Positions 10,750 to 20,572 of a stretch of DNA of 64,000 nt are shown here, piece after piece; within the stretch, counting starts at the first letter, position 1; every line of letters starts with the position of its first letter. The notes below the pieces were generated by a model. The model had not been told where the DNA came from. It searched no databases and saw only the letters and a program-made list of their open reading frames with translations. Position numbers and translations under genes: made by a program. The DNA comes from Oxytricha trifallax (lineage: Eukaryota; Ciliophora; Spirotrichea; Sporadotrichida; Oxytrichidae), in assembly GCA_000711775.1 (NCBI GenBank), contig ARYC01000183.1, forward strand, positions 84,818-148,817, in the 5' to 3' direction.

Positions 10750-13069
10750 ATGAATTTCAATTATAGTAACTGTAATAACGAACAAGACTTAGGATTTTGG
10801 GTTTACCAATGAATCAAAAGTGCACCCTGAATAGACATTTAATTAGGATGTAATATTTGTAAATTCATATCAATTTTATTTCAATAGTAAAGCAATAGAG
10901 ATTTGAATGAAATACAAAAAGTTAGGAAGCCATCAATTTGATTGCAGAAAAACTATTTAATGATGGAGCAACTTGATTTTGATAAAGAGTAAGATAACTA
11001 TTAGATAATATAAAATTTAAAGGTAGATATAAGGAGTGAGAAGGAAAATTTATAACACTTAAAAATAAGATTGATAAATAATCAAATAAATTTGCCTGTT
11101 TTTGTGTTGTTAAATGGGTATTAAAAACAAAAAAAATGAATTTTTTATTTAAGTTAAATTTTATTATTGTTTTTCAAAAAAGCTTAAATGAGAATAATAA
11201 ATAAACTATAATTTTATTGGATTTATTGCTATTTTATTAAACAGTAGAATTTATGACATAGCAATGATAGTTTTAATAGTTATTTACACAGTGCTTGTTC
11301 TTATCTAATTTGGTATAGATCAATAAGACTTTTATTAGCAAGCTTAAACAGCATTATTTGTAACTGAGTTGATACTATTGGGCATTTTTGTAATTGAAAT
11401 AGTTTTACATTCATTTGCCTATGGAACGCTCTATATCAAAGATCCCTGGACTATTATAGATATCGTTATAATTATTATATGTTCTGCACTTGTGTTACTC
11501 GATTTACTATTGGATGAAGGGCAAAATGTCAAAACCTTTTTTAAATTAAGGGGGTTATTTCGGCTGCTGCGTATTTTTATACTGTTTAGAAAACTTAACG
11601 TTGTTAGAGTAAAGAGCGCTGTAATGTAGAAAAGGCATATTACTTAAAACTTAGATTTAAGAGCACCTGTAGAAATAGTTGTGGATATGCTCATAGAATT
11701 CAAAGAATTGATTGACCCCTCTGAAAGAAGACTCGTTGGTAATTTGAATTACTGTATCTAAATGATATCATCTCATAAACTATATGAAGCAGATTTGGAG
11801 CAAGCTGAAAAATAGAATTAACAAACTGAGAGAAGGAGACTTTTATCACATAAAAAAGAAGAGAGAAGAAGCTCTTTTGTTAACAAAGATGTTGTTTCAT
11901 GGTACAATAACTTCTCTTCAGGAATTTAACAAAAGAGAATAAGTGGAGCATCTCCTGGATTAATCAAAGATTCAATATTTACAGATAAGGCAGCTGAGTA
12001 ACCGCTTGATAACTTGATAAACTTAACAAATGAAGCAAAGTAGTAATTAAACCTTATTGAGACACAGGATTTTAATATTTTTGAAATCAAGGATTTGACA
12101 AGAGGTCATGAACTGATTACTGTATCTTCTTTTATATTCTAAAAACACAAATTTTTCTTAAAGCTTAATATCTAAGTTGAAAGCTTTATCAGCTTTGTGG
12201 CAAAGGTATAGAGTGGATATAAAGATGTAGCTTATCATAATAAGACTCATGGGGCGGATGTTTGCTAAACAGTGTATTACTATACCTATAAATGTGGATT
12301 TCTTGAAAAATCTAAACTGGATGATTTAGAGGTTGCTTCAATGCTCTTGGCTGCTTGCTGTCACGATCATGAACATCCTGGGTTCAATAATATATTCTTG
12401 ATGGAAACCAGGCATGAATTAGCGTTAAGATACAACGATATGTCAGTGCTTGAAAATCATCATGTTGCCAGTTGCTTTGCTTTGATCTCAAATGATAAGT
12501 ACAATTTAACGAAAAGATTCAGCAAAGATAACTTCAAACGATTCAGAAAGATAATGATAGGGTGTATATTAGAGACTGATATGTCTAAACATTTTGCAGA
12601 ATAATCGAAGTTTAAATCTCGAGTGTCTTCTTGGGACTTTGATCCATCTGGAAATGATAAGGAAATAAGCATGAATGTATTATTTCATTTAGCAGACATC
12701 TCAAATCCCGCAAAGAAGTTCGATATTTTCAAAAATTGGACAGACTTATTGTTCTTTGAGTTCTTTATATAGGGAGATCAAGAACGGGATTTGGGGCTGC
12801 CCATTTCTTATCTAATGGATAGAACAACTGTGAATATAGCAAAATCTTAAATAGGCTTCATAGACGTCATTGTAAATCCAGCATATGAAATACTTTACAA
12901 AGTTTTGCCTAAATTGGAGTAAAATATGCAAAACATTTAAGACAATAAGGCCCGATGGTCTACTATGTTTGAGGAATATGAACTTTAGATGGAGAGTGAA
13001 AAGCTTAAGTTGAATAGCAGAGACACTAGCTAAGTTAGTTAATCAGTTGAATCTATACAACATGAGTGA
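10750..13069 (+). CDS. Voltage-sensor-domain plus 3',5'-cyclic nucleotide phosphodiesterase fusion
   Basis: The N-terminal half is a four-helix voltage-sensor/ion-transport-type module. S1 and S2 lie around 11250-11420 (IAMIVLIVIYTVLVLI and FVTELILLGIFVIEIVLHSF), S3 contains DPWTIIDIVIIII, and an S4 at about 11545-11610 has regularly spaced Arg (RGLFRLLRIFILFRKL). No pore helix follows. After a linker of about 190 residues comes a class I PDE catalytic domain: YHNKTHGADVCQ (12232 on), HDHEHPGFNN, LENHHVAS and HLADISNPAKK, which carry the metal-binding His/Asp set. It should hydrolyse cAMP and/or cGMP at a membrane. Stop TGA is at 13067. The 5' part (10750-11215) is a probable leader with at least one 27-nt intron and one unresolved break, so the start is tentative. 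Confidence 0.85.
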
Positions 13070-13300
13070 TTAAATTATATTGTTTATTTCATCAACCATT
13101 AAGGAATTATGAGATAGTATTCTAGTAAAATTAGATAATCACACAAAATAAATTAATGTATAAATTCATGTCTTTTATTTAAGAATATTAGTTAACATTA
13201 TTTAAAAAAGTTAATATTCAAGTTTTTATGCAATTATTTTGTAAAAAAAAATTACTATTTAAATAACATTTTTTACTTTACTATTTCATTATATATTATA

Positions 13301-15752
13301 ATGAATGTAGAAGTGAAATTCAATAAATTATTATAGAATTAAATGATGACAGAATAAGTTAAGTAATAAATAGATTACGATGACACTAACTCAAGTGACT
13401 TCAACTTTGCAAGTTCATATGCTCAAAAACAGAAATAACTGAAAGAAGAACAAGCGATTTTGAAACATAAAGCTATGACAGATAAAATGGCACTAAATGC
13501 CAAAGTGAGAAGGAATGAATGGATTGCAAATGTTCAAAATAACCCTGATTTCGCTGCAAGTAAGTTATCACATATAATAATAGTTTCACATTGCAAAAAT
13601 GGATGTGAGATAGCCACTTATGGTATATTAGTTATTATTTTTAAAAAATAATCGATCAATCGAAGAGGGATAACCTAGGTTTTTCACTAAGATCTGTCTT
13701 TTTCATTTATATTTAAATCACCATTTAAACTATATCCTTGTAGCATACTTAAAAGGATCTTTGATCATGAAGCACCCAAGTTTAATTGATTTCAGAGAGA
13801 AATCTGATAAAGCAAACATTTGTAATAAAAGATATGAAACTACTAAAGATCGGGCAATAAGGTTAGAGAAAGAACAATAAAACGCTATAATTAAGAATTT
13901 AACATTCATTATTTCTGATTTTATTGTATACTCGAGAAATTAGAGTATAGACAAGATGATCCATTAAGGAAGTAAAATATAAAATTTTAAAATAGCTTAA
14001 TTAAATATTAAGTCTAAAGTTTATTTTTACAGATCAAGATAGAATTTGAAAGAAGTTTAGCCGCCATTAAGATATTAACCTAGAGATAAAATGGAAAGGA
14101 TTAAATAGACAATCGACACCAATTAAAGAGTAAATCTCGAATAATTAAACAACAAGATGCTTCATTTCCCTGTATTTAACGAAGATGAAAGGTAAAAATG
14201 GATAACTAAAAATGGAATATCTATGGAAGGCTTTAAAGTTCAAAACACAGCACTTTGGAAAGAAGTATAAAACAATAACGAAGCTGGCCTAAGCCCGTTT
14301 TTAGGGGGGCTCCAAGAAATTGCAGATAAATTGACTATTAGGCCAAGACTTATTCACAAAGAATTGTCTTAATCACCTTTTTCTTCTACTATTGCTTAGG
14401 ATCCATGGAGGAATAAGCTAATACAATCAAACTCCTTGAGATCAATGAAGACCTTGAAGGCTTCTCTGGACTGTTTGAAAACTAAAAACTCAGTTACATT
14501 TACTTTACCAGAGTTAAAAATGTCTAAGAAGTAGCAAGATAACTCAGATAGATCAATAGATGATAGGTCAAGAAATGGCTCACTTGAGTAAGCAAAGACA
14601 CAGAAGTATTTTACTAATAGTAACACGAACTTTTATTTTGGAAATCATTAGAAATAAGAATCAGAGCCAAGTTAGTATTTGCCAACTGAAAACTAAATTG
14701 AAACTGACAGAACTATTTAAGCAACACACCCTCCAGTTCTAGGCAATTTTGAATCACCTGATAAATAAGAATCTTTGGATCTTCAATCATCACCATTGAA
14801 AAAGCCCTTGAAAGTTATAAAACCTCATTCAAAAGTTGTGAACATCAATCCAATTTAAAATCTTATGAGGAAAAATGATTATCAACAGACTCAATCACTG
14901 AAGCAAGTTTTTGTTGAATGGAATAGCAATCCACACTTAAATATTTAAAACCATGATACTTCCGCTTACAACAATTCATATAATGCTAACTTTTCAACAG
15001 TAGTAGAAAAGCTAAATGATTAACATTTGACTAAAAAGATCTATGATTAAAAATTGTACTTTTAGTCAGCATCTTCAACTGTAGTGAAAGAAAAATCTCA
15101 CATCTTTGAAGGTGAAAAATCCTACGATACAATATAGCCAGCAAACTAAAATATCAACTCTTTCAATATGACAGGCAATCTTTTTTCAAATCAGACCACT
15201 TAGAAAAGCTTCAATTATCCTTTGAAAACTAAAAGAATGAGTGTAGAAGATTTAAAGAGTGAAATTGAGAAGTAAAGATTAGCTGATATGCTTACAAATA
15301 CTCTTATCAAAAAAACTTCAATGAAAGACTTAGCGAATTAAACTTTAACAAACAAAGAAGAGCAAAATGATACCACAAATCTTACTCACAGCTAAATCAA
15401 CAAAAGTAATATTTACTTGAATTTACCACAAAAGAATTCTATGAAAGGAAGTTAAAGTTATAAGGTTTTGCCAGGTGTCAGTCCAATTTCAAAAGATATG
15501 ATGTCTACAGTTTATGATAACTCACATCTAACAAACCTAGACAAACAATATTCAAAGGAGTTTTCATTCTAGAGATCCCCAAACAATCAAAGCAAATTCT
15601 TAAATCAAAATATAGCCAAGAAAGTTTTGTAAAGGGGCAATGAAACTTAGTAGCAATCTCCATCTTAATCAATTATTAATGAAGGATCTCCAGTTGACTT
15701 GCTAAAACGTAAAAAGGCAGTAGCCTAGATGCTCGATCATTTTTTCAAATGA
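13301..15752 (+). CDS. Ser/Asn/Gln-rich protein, unknown function
   Basis: Starts MNVEVKFNKLLQNQMMTEQ. A helical N-terminal portion (NAKVRRNEWIANVQNNPDF) continues across a 241-bp IES with pointer TGATTTC into REKSDKANICNKRYETTKDR. A GT at 13560 and CAG at 13795 look like splice sites, but splicing there gives the wrong frame, whereas pointer excision keeps it. A second break near 13900-14030 is not resolved. The bulk is an uninterrupted low-complexity sequence of about 560 residues with a short helical motif near the C-terminus (MSVEDLKSEIEKQRLADML), ending HFFK before TGA 15750. I recognise no domain. It converges on the kinesin-tail segment on the opposite strand. Confidence 0.75.
13546..13793. 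other. IES, 241 bp, pointer TGATTTC
   Basis: Copies at 13546-13552 and 13787-13793. Excision gives NNPDFREKSDKANIC. Confidence 0.8.
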
Positions 15753-15830
15753 TAATCAAGTGTCTATACATTTAAATTTATAGGATATATTACTCTATCT
15801 AAGAATTACCTTTCGCTTACTCAATGAGAT

Positions 15831-16690
15831 GATAATATTGCCTTTTTGCATATAATTATTTTTAGATAAAGTTAATCATTGAAATGATTTGAGATTTGGA
15901 TAAGCTTTTCAGAAGATAGTGCATTCTTTGTCTTTTTCACCTTGACCTCCTTTGCCAGAAGCACCATGTTTTTTGCCTCTTGTTTCAATTTAATGATTTT
16001 CTTATTAAGGTCTTGTCTGCCTCTGCATCTGCTGCTGACATTAATAATTAAATTAGAAAGATAAATAAAGCTGGCTTCTTCTTTGCTGTTCAACTCTTTG
16101 CCTCTCTTGTTCAATGCTATCATTTTGATTATTTTTGGAATCAAATGAGTTCATTGTGTTGTCTTGAGTAGAGTAACCAGACCTATTTTGCATACTACTG
16201 TTATTAGAACTAGTGTTCATTGTCTTTTTGGTTCTTCTTTCAGCCCCTCTCTATTCTGTTTTTACTTCCTTAGGGTCTAAATCTGGGAAACCGAATAGCT
16301 TAATGCACAACTATATTCAAATTATAAGGAATTGAAATATAAAACTTACAGAGTCCTTTTTAAGATGCTCAATGAAACCTGGAGTGCAATACTCAATAGT
16401 GTGATGATATCTGTAGTCGAATTAAGGGTTCTAATCTTTTCCAAGAATTTTAGTGCTCTGATATATCTCATCGCTCAAGAAGAACTTGTATTCGCAGTAC
16501 ACATCTCTGCAGAAATTCTTAGGTAGCTACGAGGCTTATTTGATATCAACTATGAAATCGATTCTCTTGCCAATTAAATCCTCTGGTTCTTCAGGGATGT
16601 TATCTTCTTAGACTTCGGATTCACCATCTTCATCCACAGGGATAACATTCACTTCTAATTTTCCCATCACTTAGAGGTTTTATCCAATAC
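15831..16690 (-). CDS. Kinesin C-terminal C2-like segment, germline-separated from its FHA part
   Basis: The minus frame reads GKLEVNVIPVDEDGESE, then a beta-rich module with CRDVYCEYKFFL, QSTKILGKDQNPQFDYRYHH and LCIKLFGFPDLDPKE. This is the membrane-binding C2-like fold found after the coiled coil of FHA kinesins of the KIF1 and ciliate type, from memory of the family. One 39-nt intron (16311-16349) is clear. The tail switches frame near 16040, most simply by a small IES with a very short pointer, into a basic helix (LNKKIIKLKQEAKNMVLLAK). No motor domain occurs upstream on this strand; the FHA and coiled-coil part lies on the plus strand at 17591. The upstream edge at 16690 is approximate. 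Confidence 0.75.
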
Positions 16691-16760
16691 TACTAAAGAA
16701 GAATTTAATTGAGAGAATGTATAGCTTTTTAAATATAATTATAATTAAGTAATAATTGAA

Positions 16761-16920
16761 ATGGAGGCTGGATTGTCAATTAAGAAAGCAAGTGGTTCAA
16801 GCTTGAAGTATACTTAACCCAATAGTAGTGGTTCTACTGGATCTATAAAAGGGTCCTCCTCTGGATCTAGTTCTTGAACTGATCCTCCATCTTAGTAAGA
16901 ATTAATGACATCTTATCAAT
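16761..16920 (+). CDS. Short Ser/Gly-rich coding fragment
   Basis: An ATG at 16761 opens MEAGLSIKKASGSSLKYTQP followed by a Gly/Ser tract, then a TGA at 16875. The frame after that TGA still looks coding (TDPPSQQELMTSYQYISRN) up to a second TGA. It sits between a kinesin piece and a sirtuin piece that both run on the other strand, so it may be a first coding segment of some gene whose remainder is elsewhere. I cannot assign it. Confidence 0.35.
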
Positions 16921-16973
16921 ATATTTCAAGAAATTGAATCATACTAATTTTACAAATTAAAATTACTTAAATA

Positions 16974-17560
16974 TCAAATAGTGACACAAAACTCCCATAC
17001 TCTTAAAAATGGGTTATATACCATCAAATATGTTTATAAGTTGTTATTATCTTTTAGTTCTTTTAAGTCTAATTCCACATTATATGAAGGCTCTTCATAA
17101 TGCCCTTAGAAGAATAGTTCAATGTTATATTTTTCGCTTTCATCAGCCATTAGATATGAAAATGGCTCTTTCTTTAATTCTTAGGCAGGTGTCTTTTATC
17201 CATTTATGGGTTTTACTTTGATTTTAGTAAAGAGTGAGTATGGGGAAAGATTAACATCTACTCCTCTTATTTTAAGATATTTATCACCGTTTTATTTTAT
17301 AGTTTGTTCAATTTAGAATCTACGTTACAGTCTCCATTCTGGTATATCGTATTCAAGCTTTTACATTAGAAGTCTCATAACTTCATCACATTTTCCATGA
17401 ATTATCAAAGAAGCTGCATAGTCAAGAGGTGTTTTTTATAGACTAAACATTGATTAGATTTACTATATATGACTTACTTTACGATAACAAGTTTGCCACC
17501 TTTCTCAAATGTAGTCAGAGGCATAACAAATGGATTTATTTTTTAATGATTAAAAATTGA
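16974..17560 (-). CDS. Sirtuin (SIRT6/7-like) C-terminal segment
   Basis: The minus frame contains MPLTTFEKGGKLVIVNLQ, then KTPLDYAASLIIHGKCDEVM and RLLMQKLEYDIPEW. This is the last part of the Sir2 Rossmann fold, the NLQ-T..D..A.L.IHG..D.VM signature of SIRT6/7-type NAD-dependent deacylases. A 35-nt intron (17443-17477, GTAAGTC..GTTTAG) falls between VIV and NLQ and fits perfectly in phase 2. About 130 further residues extend to TGA 16974. The NAD-binding GAGIS motif, the catalytic His and the zinc Cys pairs are absent from the neighbouring DNA, where a kinesin starts instead. The N-terminal two thirds must therefore lie in other germline segments, or this is a fragment. Confidence 0.75.
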
Positions 17561-17590
17561 ATCTGACAAATCTCATCATATGTATGTATA

Positions 17591-18850
17591 GGTCCAGTAT
17601 ATGTTGGAAGAAAGACAGGTAGTCCGACCCCTTAGATTATTTTAGGAGGTGTTGGCATCAGACCAAACCATGCTTACTTCTAAGAGAAAGATGATGGATT
17701 TATCTATCTTAAAGGTGCAGAAGAGGAAGCCCTAGAATATATTCAAATCAATGGTGAGAGAATGCAGGAAAATCCACAGACAGGCATTACTGAGTATCGA
17801 CTCTTTCACATGGATAGAATACTCTTTGGCTCTAATACGATCCTTGTGTTCAAATACCCACTTATGAATAGGAAACTTAAGCAAATCAAGTTTCAGGTGT
17901 CCAGAGAGAATCCAAATCTAGGTGAGGAAGAAATCGAAAACTTTGCATAGAGAATATTGATTGAAGAGGGACTTTTCAAATTTAACCCAGAGAAATACGG
18001 GACTGAAGAAGAGGAGACACTTGCTAGACAAACTCTTATGACAGTGGAGGATTACACAGAGGAAGAAGTCTAAGACGACATCAATAGTGTTGATTGGGAT
18101 TATGCTTATAATGAAATCCTAAAAATCGAAGAAAGAAAGATCAGTAAGTATACTCAGTAAGCTGACAAGAAGCTTGAGGAACAGAAAATCAAGATTGAAG
18201 AGGAACTCAAGAGAAAGTATGAGGAAGAACAACAATAGAACATGTCCTCCTTGCAACAAAAAATGGACGAGTAGCAGAAAAAGTCTGAAGAGCTCAAACG
18301 TCAAATGGAAGAACTTGAGTAGGCTAAACTTCAAACTATGGCTCCAGCAAGCGATAATGCTTTAAGTGAAGAAGCAATCAGAGAAAGAGAAGTTATGTAA
18401 CAGCAACTTATATAAATGCAAGAAAACAACGAGAGGTTGTTAAATGAGTACATTAAATCTCAGTAAGAAGCACAGCTTTTAGCTTAAGAGAAAAATCAGA
18501 TTGAAGAAAGATCTAAGAAAGAGAGAGTTGAGCTCGAGAGACAAGCCCGCATTTCTCAGTAAAAGAATGAAATTAAGTAACAATTCAAGCAAAAAATCAA
18601 GGAGGTAGAGAGAAAGATCGTAGAGGCCAACGAATGTGCTAAGATTATGAAGAAAAACATATCATTTAGCTATCAGCTTGTTAGCCAAATCTCTGATAGT
18701 TTAGCCTTGTTGAATGAAGACTCTAGCAAGGCAAAGAAGGATGAAATATAGATCTAAGTTCTCAATTTTGACAATGATACTGTGCTCATCTGGTCCACTA
18801 AGAAGTTCTACGACAAACTAGAGATGATGAAAGATGTCATTAAAACAAAT
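17591..18850 (+). CDS. Kinesin FHA domain plus coiled coil, lacking motor domain
   Basis: The frame opens with PVYVGRKTGSPTPQ and continues through IRPNHAYF, QINGERM and DRILFGSNTILVFKYP, the G-R..N.H..NG pattern of an FHA domain as found just after the motor of KIF1-type kinesins. A long K/E/Q coiled coil follows (ELKRQMEELEQAKLQ, RVELERQARISQQKNEIKQQ), ending in NFDNDTVLIWSTKKFYDKLE near 18830; then the coding signal stops. There is no in-frame start codon at the left edge and no motor upstream. The missing C-terminal C2-like part is on the minus strand at 15831-16690. I infer one kinesin gene stored in the germline in disordered pieces. Confidence 0.85.
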
Positions 18851-19030
18851 CAAAATATACTTAGTCTTTTGTTATTTTAAAGGTTTGAAATTAAAGCTAT
18901 AATATAACGTCGTTTGAGAAAGAAATTTGAGATGAACTTCGTAAAGCTCTTATCATTTTCAGCATTTAATTTTTGATCATAAATTTAAGTGAAATAAAAT
19001 GCTAGGAAGTTCTAAAAAATAATTAATATA

Positions 19031-19960
19031 ATGGAAAATTTATAGACGAAGTTAGAGGGTAGATATTTTAAGAACTCGCCAGGAACTCCAAACACGAAAG
19101 AGGCACAAAATCATTAATAGGCATAGCAGATATTTTTGATGAATCAAAATTAATTCTATAGTAATAATAGAATTAAATTAAAATATTTATTCGAATATAA
19201 AAACTTCAGCTATTAAATTCTCTATGTTATAAAAATGAATAATTTTAGTGACAAATCTTGGCCAATATTTTTATTTTGCTGTGACAATTTTAAAGAAATA
19301 CCTTGAAGGTACATGAATTCAATATTTATATTTGATATTGAAATTATTTATTATACTAGAATATTAGAGTGGCATACCTCCTGGTCCTTTTGGGTACCCC
19401 TATCAAAATGTTGCACACTAAAAGAATGCTTAGATGATGCCTTATGGCTATAGTGCTATGCCATTTGTCGCGTACCCGTTACATTATCATGGCCATCACG
19501 CCCATAACTAATATTAGCAATAAATGACTCAAGATTAGTGGTTCTAGTAGCAACAGTAATATTAGTAATAAATCGGAATGCAGTAGACTTAGTTCAGCTA
19601 ATAATAGTCCCATCATTAATAGTAGTTAAACTAGAGTTTCAATTAACAAAACGCAACTTAGTTTAATGGTTAAGCACAATATTAACCATACACACCTACT
19701 AAGCCAAATTCAAGCTAAGAACAGGAGAGAATCGAATTTTTGAATAGATTAACCTTAAATTAGCAATAGATAGAGTAGAAATTGCAGTAGATCTAAATGC
19801 ACAATCATTAGGATCATAATTAAATTAATGGAAAAATTACAGGAGGTGTATAGAAACATGGCTTAATTGTTAAAAATGTCTAAGGTCGGAAACTCTCAGT
19901 TAACTAATAGAATTTTAAGTAAAAGAAGCATCCAAAATATGTTTTAATATTTATCTTTTT
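19031..19960 (+). CDS. Gln-rich protein, unknown
   Basis: An ATG at 19031 gives MENLQTKLEGRYFKNSPGTP, then the signal is lost between about 19180 and 19370. From 19376 a new open stretch reads IPPGPFGYPYQNVAHQ, then a His/Tyr/Gln-rich tract in which most Gln are TAA/TAG, and ends GGVQKHGLIVKNVQGRKLSV. The gap is likely one IES, but I could not fix its pointers. The 3' end is unresolved: coding fades after about 19935, where the 11-mer AAAGAAGCATC begins that also occurs at 20529. Prion-like Gln tracts are common in ciliates, so function cannot be inferred. Confidence 0.55.
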
Positions 19961-20049
19961 AATATCGATCTCTGTTAAATTAAAAAGCATCTATATCATG
20001 AGCTTACCTCCCCCTTACCATAGTTCCTTTTTTATAATATAACTTCCTT

Positions 20050-20572
20050 ATGACTAAAGGTAGGAAGAATTCAGATTTGGAGTATTCTTAGACCACTTTA
20101 AAGAATGATTACCCTGACCTAATGAGCGAGATGAAAAAATCCTTGCATTTGGATGATAAAGATTCCTCAAGTTCAAGTAATTCATCTAAAAAGTCAAAGT
20201 CTTCTAAGGGCTCTAAATCCAGAAGCAATTCATCCAAGAAGTCAAAAATCAAGGAGAAATTGTGGATTAAGAAGAAATATAAGCAGACTTTTCATAGACA
20301 TTTATATCCTTATATAGCTAAAAATGGAGATGTCAAAATGGCATTGATTATAGCGTCCCTTTTGTGCAAGAAAAAGAGATTAAACATTATTAGGGAAATT
20401 GAACACAAATTTTAATTAATTAAGTTAATTTACTTTACATTTAGACTGTACTCTTATTAAATAAATAGACTTTTCTTTAACTCTTTAAGCCACATTTGTT
20501 TTTATTCATTAATAACGAGGACTCTGTCAAAGAAGCATCTAGAATGCAAAAGACTAATGAGATTCCGTCTAT
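20050..20572 (+). CDS. Ser/Lys-rich protein, unknown
   Basis: Opens MTKGRKNSDLEYSQTTLKND, then a Ser/Lys tract (about 20155-20250) and a more ordered basic part (KLWIKKKYKQTFHRHLYPYI, MALIIASLLCKKKRLNIIRE). The confident coding part ends near 20415; the frame stays open to a TGA at 20570 but looks like non-coding AT-rich sequence. It overlaps the upstream region of the next gene. A short SR-like nuclear protein is possible; this is inference from composition. Confidence 0.5.

Noticed and set aside
12460..12672. Minus-strand frame opposite the phosphodiesterase domain
   Set aside because: The plus strand carries all PDE motifs here; the reverse frame is a shadow.
13560..13796. An apparent long intron GTAAG..TTTCAG
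   Set aside because: Splicing at these sites gives a poor protein sequence in another frame, whereas pointer TGATTTC gives a continuous one, so it is treated as an IES.
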